A stretch of 64,000 bases of DNA, from NCBI RefSeq assembly GCF_001704415.2, contig NC_030816.1:79377713-79441712 (forward strand). The letters are read 5' to 3'. The DNA is from Capra hircus. Taxonomy: Eukaryota; Chordata; Mammalia; Artiodactyla; Bovidae. Position numbers and translations under genes: made by a program. Shown here one piece after another: positions 54,355-64,000 of the stretch. The notes under the pieces were generated by a model that was given only the letters and a program-made list of their open reading frames with translations, was not told where the DNA came from and did no database searches. The first letter of the stretch is position 1. Every line of letters begins with the position of its first letter.

Positions 54355-54845
54355 GAAGCTAGCATTTGTTGATAGCATATTATGTGCCAGACACTTTACG
54401 TACATCCTTTCATTCAATCCTCATGTCAACAATGTACAGTGCAGTAGATATTATTATTCCCAATTCAAGAATGTGGGCAATGAGCTCACTGCTGCTGCTG
54501 CTAAGTCGCTTCAGTCATGTCCGACTGTGTGCAGCCCCATAGATGGCAGCTCACCAGGCTCTGCCGTCCCGGGGATTCTCTAGACAAGAACACTGGAGTG
54601 GGTTGCCATTTCCTTCTCCAATACATGAAAGTGAAAAGTGAAAGTGAAGTTGCTCAGCCATGCCCGACTCTTAATGACCCCATGGACTGCAGCCTACCAG
54701 GCTCCTCCGTCCATGGGATTTTCCAGGCAAGAGTACTGGAGTGGGGTGCCATCGCCTTCTCCGAATGAGCTCACAGTGGTTAAGAATTTTCCCACTACCC
54801 ACACCTTGATAGTGGCAGGAGCAGGATTGGGACGCCCGAGCTGTC
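54355..54845 (-). mobile_element. MIR SINE (antisense), split by Bov-A2
   Basis: Left part: 'tagcatattatgtgccagac', 'acgtacatcctttcattcaa', 'tattattattcccaattcaa'. Right part after the insertion: 'agtggcaggagcaggattgg'. This is the antisense MIR order. Confidence 0.7.
54490..54763 (-). mobile_element. Bov-A2 dimeric SINE with 11-bp target-site duplication
   Basis: Complete dimer: 'gctgctgctgctaagtcgct', the junction 'aatacatgaaagtgaaaagt' and the end 'ggtgccatcgccttctccg'. Perfect copies of AATGAGCTCAC at 54479-54489 and 54764-54774. It splits a MIR. Confidence 0.96.
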
Positions 54846-55104
54846 TTCTGATCAAATTATACTACATCATTGAAGGTTACCACGTCAACAAAGACAACTA
54901 CTGCATAGTGGGAATACTGCTATTTGATTACTCACCATCATTAAATCATTTCAAACTAATTAAGTGTATAGATTTAGGACTGTTGGAATCTTTAAAATTC
55001 TGTGATTCAGGGCATCTAAACAGCCTCTATCTTGAATTGCTTGCTATCCCATATTCCCATCAAGAGACTTGTTGACACAGTTAATATTTGATAGGGCAAC
55101 ATAG
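54846..55104. other. No gene or repeat recognised
   Basis: Short unique-looking interval between a MIR and an old L1. Confidence 0.4.
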
Positions 55105-55161
55105 CAGTTGGCCATTCGGATGGCCAGTAACAAAAGAAAAGGCCAGGTGTTGACAAAGCTA

Positions 55162-55464
55162 TTGTTGTTGTTGTTCAGCTACTCAGTTGTATCTGACTCT
55201 TTGCGACCCCATGGACTGCAGCACACCAGGCTTCCCTGTCCATCACCATCTTTCGGAGCTTGCTCAAACTCATGTCCATTGAGTTGGTGATGCCATCCAA
55301 CCACCTCATCCTCTGTCGTCCCCATCTCCTCCTGCCTTCAATCTTTCCCAGCATCAGGGTCTTTTCTAATGAGTTGGCTATTTGCATCAGGTGGCCAAAG
55401 GATTGGAGCTTCAGCTTCAGCATCAGTTCTTCCAATGAATATTCAGGATTGATTTCCTTTAGGA
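55162..55464 (-). mobile_element. BovB 3' fragment with 12-bp target-site duplication
   Basis: Antisense BovB with a (TTG)n tail ('ttgttgttgttgttcagcta') and C-terminal sequence to 'ttgatttcctttagga'. The flanks TTGACAAAGCTA (55150-55161) and TTGACAAGGCTA (55465-55476) differ once. The different tail type marks an older BovB subfamily than the tandem 'cagtt' copies. Confidence 0.94.
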
Positions 55465-55760
55465 TTGACAAGGCTACAGGAATACTGAAACCCTTGTGCA
55501 CCATTTGTGGAAATGTAAATGTTGCATCCATTATGGAAAATAGTATGGAGGCTCCTCAGAAAAATTAAAAATAGAAATACCAAATGACCCAGCAATCCCA
55601 CTTCTGGGTATATATTCAAAACAATTCAAAGCAAGATTTTAGGGAGATATTTGCATTCTCAAGTCCATTGGGGTATTATTCACAATAGCCAAGAGGTAAA
55701 AGCAACTCAGATGTCCATTAATAGATAAATGGGTTAAGGAAATATAGTATACACATATAC

Positions 55761-56483
55761 TTAAAATGAAGAGGAGAGTGAAAAAGCTGGCTTAAAACTC
55801 AACATTCAAATAACTAAGATCATGGCATCCAGTCCCATCACTTCATGCAAATAGATGAGGAAACAATGGAAACAGTGACAGACTTGACTTTATTTTCTTG
55901 GGCTCCAAAATCACTGCAGATGGTGACTGCAGCCAGGAAATTAAAAGATGCTTGCTTCTTGGCAGAAAAGCTATGACCACCCTAGACAGTATATTAAAAA
56001 GCAGAGACATTACTTTGCCTACAAAAGTCCATCTAGTCAAAGCTATGGTTTTTTCCAGTAGCCATGTATGGATGTGAGAGTTGGACTATAAAGAAAGCTG
56101 AGCACTGAAGAATTGATACTTTTGAATTGTGGTGTTAGAGAAGACTCTTGAGAGTCCCTTGGACTGCATGGAGATCCAACCAGTCCATCCTAAAGGAAAT
56201 CAGTTCTGAATATTCATTGGAAGAACTGATGCTGAAGCTGAAGCTCCAATACTTTGGCTACCTGATGTAAAGAACTGACTCATTGAAAAAGACCCTGTTG
56301 CTGGGCAAGACTGAAGGCAGGAGGAGAAGGGGATGACAGGGGATGAATAGTTGGATGGCATCACCAATTCAATGGACATGAGTTTGAGCAAGCCCCAGGA
56401 ACTGTGATAGACAGGCCTGGCATGCTGCAGTCCATAGGGTCACAAAGAGTTGGACACGACTGAGTGACTGAACTGAACTGAAG
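55761..56483 (+). mobile_element. BovB LINE 3' fragment nested in L1
   Basis: Starts 'ttaaaatgaagaggagagtg' after motif C and ends 'gagtgactgaactgaactga'. It carries several indels ('gttttttccagtagccatgt') and stops. 'catatac' (55754-55760) and 'catatgc' (56484-56490) may be a short target duplication with one change. Confidence 0.92.
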
Positions 56484-56870
56484 CATATGCATACAATGGA
56501 ATATTATTCAGTCTTAAAAAAGAAGAAAATCCTGTCATTCTCTACAACATAAATGAATATTGAGGATTTATTCTAAATGAAACAAGCCAGTCACAAAAGG
56601 GAAAAGTGCTATGTGATTCCACTCTTCTGAAGAATCTGAACTAGTCAAAATCATAGAAACAGAAAGTTGAAAGGTGGTTACCAAAGATCAGGGGCAGGAA
56701 GGAGGGGGGTTAGTATTCAATCAGTAGAGAGTTTCAGTTTTGAAAATTAAAAAAATTCTAGAGTTCTGTTTCACAAAAGTGTGAATCATTTAATACCACT
56801 AAACTGTACACTTAAATAGTTAAGGAGGTAAATTTACTGTTATGTATGTGTGTCTTTTTAACCACAATGT

Positions 56871-57631
56871 AAAGTATCAAGGAAAAACTCATCTACCAAA
56901 GTATTTAATCAACAATACAGTTTGAAAATCTAAGACAAGCACTAACAGTGTTTTCCTATCTCAGTTTACCATGACTCTTGGATAAATAACATTTGCTGGT
57001 TGTTTCTTTTCACAGATACAAAACATCGATTGTATGGTCTCTGGTTTGAAACACTAATATTTAAGGATATATCTGAACTTACTCTTTTTATTGTAACATG
57101 ATTTTCTTGTGGAATTGATGGCATCTTAATTTGCAGAATAAAAAGAAATTAGGTACTTACCATTAAAAAAGAAATGGTCATTCATTCTTCCATATTCTCT
57201 AAGATCTACCCTTGAATCCAGTTAAGTCACTGAAATGCTACATGCCTGGCACATATTAGTGTTCAACTTTCTGCAGTAGTTATTTGATAAATTTCCAATA
57301 CATAAACGTGTTTCTCACCTTTTTCCAGGGTCAAGCTAAGAAATGACTTTACGACAGGTACTTCTCCATCATTTATAAAATTATTATTGCATATAATGTT
57401 CATTATATAATAATTATGTACCTCATAAAACAAGCCTCAAAAAAAAAAAACCCTCTGATTTTTCCTAAATGGTATATAGTTGTCTACTCTTTGCAATATT
57501 ATTCTTCATTTAGTATAAAATGGGAATGCTAACATTTATTCTGTTTTCTTTTTTACTTAACTTTCTATAAGTTCAGAGTATATGTTATATACAATTTAGG
57601 AATGATTTGGCCAGATTTCTGATATAATTAA
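56871..57631. other. No gene or repeat recognised
   Basis: AT-rich unique-looking sequence. Confidence 0.4.
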
Positions 57632-57906
57632 CACTGCTGCTGTTGCTGCTAAGTCGCTTCAGTCATGTCCGACTCTGTCCGACCCTATAGACGGCAGCTC
57701 ACCAGACTCCGCCATCCCTGGAATTCTCCAGACAAGAACACTGGAGTGGGTTGCCATTTCCTTCTCCAATGCATGAGAGTGAAAAGTGAAAGTGAAGTCA
57801 CTCAGTCATGTCTGACTCTTAGAGACCCCATGGTCTGCAGCCTACCAGGCTCCTCCGTCCATGGGATTTTCCAGGCAAGAGTACTGGAGTGGGGTGCCAT
57901 TGCCTT
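57632..57906 (-). mobile_element. Bov-A2 dimeric SINE
   Basis: Complete dimer: 'gctgctgttgctgctaagtc', 'ctccaatgcatgagagtgaa', and the end 'gagtggggtgccattgcctt'. No clean target duplication seen. Confidence 0.94.
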
Positions 57907-58954
57907 CATCACTATTGGCCATTATATTTTTACTTTGTATTTTATCGTGAATGAACTTGAACCTTGTTACATGTTTAACCAAATAAAATTTCTGGACTTG
58001 TAGACCTTATTCACAAGGTCGAGCAAGCCTCTAAAACTGTCACTGGGAGGCTTTCACTCATGTGAGGTTGCCCACTGAAGCATTTCTCAAATGTGTAAAA
58101 ACTGTCCTTAAATGCAGAAGGAATGAATGAGAACTCCTGAAGGGATTTGGGAGTGTATCTCTAATAGGGCACAACAGGCACGATATTCCTTTGCAGCTTC
58201 ATGCTTTATCTCGTTCATAACAGGTCTGCATTTTTAAAGATGAAAGGATAATTTTAAAATCACTTACTAGTCAAAGTCCTTAACTTTTCTTCCTCACATC
58301 TTTGAATAAAATTAATACTCAAGGTGAATGTACTGTCTTTTATCCTGTGACTTTGAAACCCCTTGAATTCCTAAAACCGCGTATGATACAAGAGATAAAT
58401 TTAGAGCTGAAAGTAAACTTCCATATAACCTTTCTCAATCTTTCCTTTCCCATGGAACAAAAGTTAGGTACAGGAAAGTTTAACCAAGATGACCCAGGAC
58501 AGAATTTGTTTCTGGAGTCCTGTCTGTTTTGTTACTCATCTCATTCTTTGGTCCTGTCTCCTAATGAATCGCCTAAGGAGGTTGGAGCAGATGATTCCCA
58601 GGTTTCTTTTCAGTTCCGTTATTTCATTTCTGTGTTTCTGAAACCAGGACCGTGTTGGACTTCAGTAATAAAAAAGTAAAGTTTAAAAAATAATGGATGA
58701 CAATGAATGCTCTGAAGATGTCCAAAATTTTATACTGTGAACACTTGGTCCAACTGTGTATATTTCACAAGATGTTAATGTTCCTGTGTACACACTGTAC
58801 GCAAGGCTGTGTGAAAATTCACATCTTCATTTCAACATTCTGTCATTTCTATTTCCACCTCAGAATGTATGTGTCATAGCAAAAGACACTGATAGAGTAT
58901 ATGATTTCTATATACCAGGTCCTGGAAATATATCCAGGTCTCTACTATCCTTCA
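57907..58954. other. No supported gene; one 125-codon ORF
   Basis: A + strand ORF at 58302-58679 (contains EINLELKVNFHITFLNLS) is the longest open frame outside BovB. It has no recognisable domain. Its end (58570-58645, 'aggttggagcagatgattcc') resembles a MIR-type tail, which argues against a gene. Confidence 0.3.
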
Positions 58955-59135
58955 GGCAGTGCTATCAGATAGAGCTTCATGTGTTGATGAGAATGCTCAG
59001 TATGGCTCTGTGCAATGTTGCAAGCCCTTAGCTTCGAGTGGCTATTGAAGAACTGAATTTTGAGTTTTATTTAACTTTAGTTAATTAAAATTTAAGTTAC
59101 ACATATGGCTACTGATGACTGAACTGCCCAATCTC
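58955..59135 (+). mobile_element. hAT-like MER DNA element
   Basis: 'cagtgctatcagatagagct' opens the element, followed by 'aagaactgaattttgagttt', 'tatttaactttagttaatta' and 'acacatatggctactgatga' close to the end. This is the order of a common mammalian non-autonomous hAT element. Subfamily not fixed. Confidence 0.6.
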
Positions 59136-60401
59136 AGAATCTTATCATAAAAGAAAAACACAGAAGCCCAAGGAATGAGGGGATCAACTTTCAAACCAGA
59201 GATGCAACTATGTAGGTAAGTGAGGATCTTTTATTGCAGGGCTTTCAGAAATATAATCACTGTTAACCACATGAAAACTATCTCTCATGAGAGGAAAACT
59301 TTTTATCTTTTTCTTAAAGAAAAGACAATTAAATGATTGTTGTAAAATCAACTTCCCTGAAAAGAGAGAGAGAGGAAAAAAAAAAAAAAAAAAAAAATCA
59401 AGTGAACACTACTGCCATCTTGTGGATTCTGGATGCTGGGACAGTTCAGATTCTGAGAACATGCGCTCTCTGAGGAGTTGAGTTATGCGATTGAGGCAGT
59501 GTTCACAAGAAACTTGAAGTTGCATCTTTTGAATGGGTTAGAGGTGAATTCTAGTCACTGGGCATCAAAGAATACCCGCATGACACAAATCAATTTTAGA
59601 AAAACTATCTTTTAGCCTTGAAAGACTGATAGAGTTTGGGTAACTATCTAAATTCAGTAACTGGGTCTTAAAAAAAAAATGTTGACTCTTATTTTGCTTC
59701 ATTTCTACAATAAGCCATTTAAAAAATTACCCAGTGTCCTCCTTTACTTCTTCAAATATCCAGGAAAAGGAGATACAATCACGTAGTTAGTTTTCAGGAT
59801 TGTTGAATCAAAATAAAAATATATCTGTGTACGTTTCTGTTTTAAATTTCTAAAAATGTGTCTGATTGTCATCCATGCTCTATTTACTTACCCAAACACA
59901 CACACGTGCACACGTAACCTTGCAGTGATTCATTTTCCTTTCTCTCATTCCATATTCTTTGCATTAAAAGAATTTTAGGAAACTTTAAGGCAGGAATTCT
60001 CTCCTTGGTAACATGGTGCTGGTCAAATATTGCTTATAATTTGCATTTATTAACTGATTTATTTCCTGGGTCTCCTTTTACTAAGGCTCTCACAGATCTT
60101 CCCTTGGTACAAATGAGAATTATGGGTATTGCTTTTATTCTAGACAGTGCTTATCTCACAGAATAAAGATAATAAAATAAAAATGGTCTTGTGCTTCATC
60201 TAAATTATTTCATCTGATTGATGACTGTCATTTATAACTTTATTGTTACTTCCGTCTTGGGTATTCCTTTGGAAAAGGTGTATGGATTCATTACATATTC
60301 TAATATATTGTCTATAGTTTATAAGATAAAGTCAAGCATGTATCTGCTGATAATTTTTAAGTTGACCTGTCTTTATACTTAGAAATGTCTGTTAGTAGTA
60401 G
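59136..60401. other. No gene; poly-A run and short CA repeat
   Basis: A purine-rich segment ends in an A run at 59374-59397, without a recognisable element attached. A short (CA)n lies at 59896-59915. Nothing else is recognised. Confidence 0.45.
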
Positions 60402-60590
60402 GCTTCCCTGGTGGCTCAGATGGTAAAGACTCTCCTGCAATGCAGGATCCCTGGGTCGGGAAGATCCCCTGGAGAAGGAGATGGCAACCCACTCCAGTAA
60501 TCTTGGCTGGAGAATTCCATGGACAGAGGAGCCTGGCAGGCTACATGGGGTTGCAAAGAGTCAGGCATGACTGAGCAACTATCACTCACT
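60402..60590 (+). mobile_element. Bov-tA SINE with small deletions
   Basis: 'ggcttccctggtggctcaga', 'aatgcaggatccctgggtcg' (the B-box segment is shortened), 'ggagatggcaacccactcca' and 'agtcaggcatgactgagcaa'. Confidence 0.93.
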
Positions 60591-61056
60591 GAACATATGA
60601 TGGGGATGAGGAGAAATAATCCTGAATGTATAATTATGACAGGCATGGGAAAGAATACAGGTGAATTTGCATACTTTATTCATTTTCATTTGGCTCTGGA
60701 GTGGGGCTGATGTTTGGCATCGGAGACATCTTTTTAAATAAAGTACCAAAAATTAGCTTAATTTTTTTTTAATTTGACAGTATCAAATTGACGCATTAGG
60801 TCATTCTATAAACTTGAATTCAAAGGGGAGGGGAAAAGAGGGAAAGGAAGAAATTAAAATAGATGGAAAACCTTGAATTGAGAATTCTGGAAATTTGATT
60901 GAGGGAATAATAATCATGTACGTTAATATTTACACGAGGCAGAGACTGAAGAGAAGAGGGTAGGGAACATGGGCACATCAGCACCTCAGGCATCAGAGGA
61001 TCATTTGTCTCCAAAAGAAGGACTTTTTGACGTCATAAAGTGGAACAGGGAGACTA
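60591..61056. other. No gene or repeat recognised
   Basis: Unique-looking, partly purine-rich sequence. Confidence 0.4.
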
Positions 61057-61066
61057 TATTCTGTTC

Positions 61067-61276
61067 CGGCTTCCCTGGTAGCTCAGTTGGTAAAGAATCT
61101 GCCTGCAGTTCAGGAGACCTCGGTTTGATCCCTGGGCCAGGAAGATTCCTTGGAGAAGGAAATGGCAAACCACTCCAGTATCCTTGCCTGAAAAATCCCA
61201 TTGGAGAGAGGAGCCTGGTGGGCTGCAGTCCATGGGATCGCACAGAGTTGGGCACGAGAGAGCGACTAATACTTTC
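61067..61276 (+). mobile_element. Bov-tA SINE with 10-bp target-site duplication
   Basis: 'ggcttccctggtagctcagt' to 'cacgagagagcgactaatac'. Perfect TATTCTGTTC copies flank it at 61057-61066 and 61277-61286. Confidence 0.95.
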
Positions 61277-61343
61277 TATTCTGTTCTGTAGAAAGAAGTA
61301 ACAGGATTTTGAATCTATCACAATGAACAAAAAGTACAATGTG

Positions 61344-61471
61344 TGCTGTGTGTTGGTGTCAGTCACTCGGTTGTGTCTGACTCGCTCAGTCGCTCTTTGT
61401 GTGACCTGGACTGAGCCCAGGTCTCCTGTGCTGGAGGCAGATTCTTTACCAACTGAGCCATCAGGGACGCA
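61344..61471 (-). mobile_element. Bov-tA SINE, internally deleted (antisense)
   Basis: 'gtcagtcactcggttgtgtc' is joined to 'tgagcccaggtctcctgtgc' and 'ctttaccaactgagccatca'; the middle of the SINE is missing. TACAATGTG occurs at 61335-61343 and 61472-61480 as a target-site duplication. Confidence 0.88.
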
Positions 61472-61480
61472 TACAATGTG

Positions 61481-62699
61481 CTGTTAAAAGGCACAAATAC
61501 TGAGACTGTGGCAGAAGGCCCAGCAGAGCCAGATTAGGGCATTTCAACCAACTGGTGGAATCTGTAATGATTCCGCTAGTAGCTCCAGCTCTAACAATAG
61601 ACCCGGGCATTTCACTAAGTGGATAAGAGTTTCCTGAATCACTGACTTAAAAAGAGAAAGGAAGGCTTACCTTTCAGTGGAATAGGTAAAAATAGGAGAA
61701 CATACCGGTACTGAAGGAACTGAGAAATCAGAGACAAATCAAGTATGATTCCCAAGGAATAGAAAAGACAGCACTATCAAAGCTATTAAAGCTGAAAAAC
61801 AATAAAAATGAACATATGAAAACCAGGAGCACTTCAGATGAAAGAAGACAGGGCTTCCCTTGCCTAATTTCCATTTTCAACAACAAATTTATTGACCAAA
61901 TGTAGGTCAAAGAAGTAACAGTAGCAGATTTTGAAGATTTATACATCAGGAACTTCAGAGGAACATAACATCCTGGGAGATGTTCATGAAAGAGGATTCA
62001 AATGTTAGGATTCACACATTCAATTTTCTTTCTGCTGGAATTTAAGTAAAATTTTTTAAGGGCATTAAGGAAAAGTTACATCACATAAGTTTAGAGGGAA
62101 AACAAACAAAATTAATATGCCTCTTTCTGGCATTATAGCAGATGAGATAATCTGAAAACTCACCTGCAGCTAAATCTAGAAATGCAGAATGAAATATAAC
62201 AAAAATTCTTGAAATTTAAAGATAGGCCATAAAGGGAGCAAGATATCGGAACCAAAAAGGAAGAGGGAAATGAGAGCCACTGTTGTGAGTGTGTGAGCTG
62301 AAACTGTACAACTCTGGAGTATTTGATTTTGATAGAAATACTCATATAAAGAGAAATTGGGGCTTAGCAAGGAAGACAGGAGGAATTGATACAGCTTACA
62401 GCTTCATAAAGCCAAGATTCTCAAAGGGCTACATACTCAGTGAAAAGGAATCTTAGAAAATTTCTGCATATCAGCTGGGGAAAATGACAAAAATAATTGG
62501 GTGTCTCAGCCTCGATTCAGGGAATTGATAAGCACAGATACACCCTCAGCATAATTTGAGGGCTAAATTTATGTGGTCAGAATTGTCTGGAAATTTTTAA
62601 ACTGAGAATAACATAAAATTATCCTAGGCTATTGATAGCTTTGGGGTTCCTAGAGGAGAAAAAATTTCACTAGGAATACTTTTATAACCGAGATCATAA
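61481..62699. other. No gene; possibly degraded L1 5' region
   Basis: A-rich, purine-rich + strand sequence with the texture of an L1M/HAL1 5' part, but no landmark that I can match with confidence. Confidence 0.3.
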
Positions 62700-63405
62700 G
62701 AGGTTTCGTTAATAAAAACCCTATCTTCCAAATAACAGGCTTATAATACAATATTTCAAATCTCAAGATCAAAATTCAGCATATATATTATAAAATAAAG
62801 AAATTAAGCATCAAAAATTTCAGATAACATGATTTCAGTGTGACCTATAATATAAAATAACTATGTTTGATGTGCATAAATACTGATTCTGCTAGAAAAG
62901 TGAACTAATGTTATGTCATGCATGTTTAGTTGTGTCTGACTCTTTGCAACCCCTCCAGGCTCCTCTGTCCATGGTATTCTCCAGGCAAGAATACTGGATT
63001 GGGTTGCCATTTTCTCATCCAGGAGATCTTCCTGATTCAGGGATCAAAACTGGATCTCCTATTTCCTGCATTGGCAGCAGATTCTTTACCACTGATCCAC
63101 CAAGGACACTAATAGATTTTCATAAAATTAAAAATATAGTCTTCAAAATGAAAAATCTAGTAGACAGGTTAAAAAACTGAACATAGAATTAGGGAACCAT
63201 AAGATATATTTGAAGGAATTGTGCAATTTTGATCATGAAGAAACACAGAGAGGAAAATATGAGAAGAAGTTAAGAGACATGGAGAACAGAATGACAAGGT
63301 TCAGCACAGTAAATAGCAGATGCATTAAGAGGAACTGTGAAGATGTAGAAAGGTGACATTTAAAGGTACCACATAAAGGATTTTCCAGAACTTTTAAAAG
63401 ACATG
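62700..63405 (+). mobile_element. HAL1/L1M ORF1-like degraded fragment
   Basis: 'aaatgaaaaatctagtagac', 'aagaaacacagagaggaaaa', 'taagagacatggagaacaga' and 'attttccagaacttttaaaa' follow the order of L1M/HAL1 ORF1 sequence. It is split by a Bov-tA SINE and fully closed in all frames. Confidence 0.45.
62911..63110 (-). mobile_element. Bov-tA SINE (antisense)
   Basis: 'atgtttagttgtgtctgact', 'ccaggctcctctgtccatgg', 'caggagatcttcctgattca' and 'ctttaccactgatccaccaa'. 'actaat' on both sides may be a short target duplication. Confidence 0.92.
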
Positions 63406-63413
63406 AATTTTCA

Positions 63414-64000
63414 TTCTTTTAAAATTTCACTGAAGTATGATTGCCTTACAGTGTTGCTTGTAATTTCCCAGTTCCGTTCAGCTGCTCAGTCATGTCCGCC
63501 TCTTTGTGACCCCATGGACTGCAGCATGCCAGGCTTCCATGTCTATTACCAATCTCTGGAGCTTTGTCAAACTCATGTCCATCGAGTTGATGATATCATC
63601 CAACCATTTCATCCTCTGTCATCCCCTTCTCCTCCTGCTTTCAATCTTTCCCAGCATCAGGGTCTTTTCCAATGAGTCAGTTCTTTGCATCAGGTGGCCA
63701 AAGTATTGGAGCTTTAGCATCAGTCCTTCCAGTGAATATTCAGGACTGAATATTCCCCTCCTCTTTGTCAACCACAAGTCTGTTCTCTCTGTCTGTGAGT
63801 CTGTTTTTCTTTCATAGATACATTTATTTGTGTCATATTTTAGATTTCACATTTAGGTAACGTCATATGGTATTTGTCTTTCTCTTTCTGACTTGCTTAG
63901 CTTATAATGATAATCTCTAAATCCATCCATGTTGTAAATGGCATTATTTCACTCTTTTTTATGGCAGAGTAATATTCCGTTGTCTATATATGCCACAGCT
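63414..64000 (-). mobile_element. Artiodactyl L1 3' end, split by BovB, runs off the window
   Basis: Starts 'cttttaaaatttcactgaag' and 'tatgattgccttacagtgtt'. It resumes after the insert with 'caaccacaagtctgttctct', 'tatttgtgtcatattttaga', 'ggtatttgtctttctctttc' and 'gcagagtaatattccgttgt' at the window end. Antisense L1 3' UTR and ORF2 end. Confidence 0.88.
63470..63748 (-). mobile_element. BovB 3' fragment nested in L1
   Basis: 'cagctgctcagtcatgtccg', 'gaccccatggactgcagcat', 'catccaaccatttcatcctc' and 'gaatattcaggactga'. It interrupts the L1 3' UTR. 'taatttccc' before and 'gaatattccc' after may be a decayed target duplication. Confidence 0.92.

Larger units (their letters stand above)
55105..56870 (+). 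mobile_element. Old L1 3' region, carrying two BovB insertions
   Basis: L1 order across the inserts: 'ggccattcggatggccagta' (55112); then 'ctgaaacccttgtgcaccat', 'tatggaggctcctcagaaaa', 'gacccagcaatcccacttct' and 'gatgtccattaatagataaa' (55477-55760); then 'acaatggaatattattcagt' and the 3' UTR ('ggtggttaccaaagatcagg', 'actaaactgtacacttaaat', 56484-56860). No ORF survives. Confidence 0.85.

Noticed and set aside
1..64000. Many ORFs of 60-130 codons in all frames
   Set aside because: Nearly all lie in SINE, L1 or BovB sequence or in AT-rich DNA without start context, splice signals or recognisable domains. The SINE-derived ones repeat the same peptides (for example SMGFSRQEYWSGLPFPSPG) because the repeat recurs.

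Overview
This window is ruminant (bovid) nuclear DNA. The evidence is direct: at least eleven BovB (RTE-clade) LINE copies, about two dozen Bov-tA/Bov-A2 tRNA-derived SINEs, several L1 copies with the artiodactyl/bovine 3' UTR, and one CHR-2-like cetartiodactyl SINE. Older mammalian layers are also present: MIR, L2, MER5A, other hAT-like DNA elements and MLT1 (MaLR) LTRs. The base composition is AT-rich. I found no intact host protein-coding gene, no tRNA or rRNA gene, no CpG island and no CRISPR array, so this reads as an intergenic or deep intronic block. The many short ORFs are chance ORFs or frames through repeats. The sequence does not separate cattle from sheep, goat or other bovids.

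Layout. 1-4.9 kb: an old L1, a 2.7 kb broken BovB, a Bov-tA SINE, another old L1 tail and a dimeric Bov-A2. 4.9-22.9 kb: mostly unique sequence with scattered MIR/L2/MER5A, two small BovB 3' fragments (8.7 and 15.6 kb, the second nested in an L1), an antisense L1 tail at 11.7-12.4 kb, and a run of Bov-tA SINEs at 19.6-21.6 kb. 22.96-25.27 kb: a 2 kb antisense BovB abutting a sense L1 3' end. 25.3-30.6 kb: SINEs, an MLT1 split by a SINE, and an old L1 split by a BovB and a SINE. 32-36 kb: an antisense MLT1 and a 1.85 kb BovB. 37.4-40.1 kb: an old antisense L1 split by one BovB and two younger L1s, each with target-site duplications. 40.1-41.3 kb: unrecognised sequence with coding-like minus-strand frames and an ETS/CRE-like cluster. 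41.6-55 kb: SINEs, MIR, L2, CHR-2, and a striking 24-25 bp inverted repeat at 52.0 kb. 55.1-56.9 kb: an old L1 carrying two BovB insertions. 57-64 kb: SINEs, an hAT-like element, a degraded L1/HAL1-like stretch, and an L1 with a nested BovB that runs off the window end.

The elements belong to one replication economy. BovB encodes an AP endonuclease and reverse transcriptase, and the Bov-A/Bov-tA SINEs share BovB-like 3' sequence and are thought to be mobilised by BovB. L1 supplies the poly-A retrotransposition pathway. All BovB coding copies here are truncated and broken. Two of the four copies that span the RT catalytic motif read YAGD instead of YADD. The window contains no convincing new defence, toxin or biosynthetic system. 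The most unusual items are the shared YAGD variant, the nested insertions dated by target-site duplications, the hairpin at 52.0 kb, and the coding-like pseudogene candidate at 40.1-41.2 kb.
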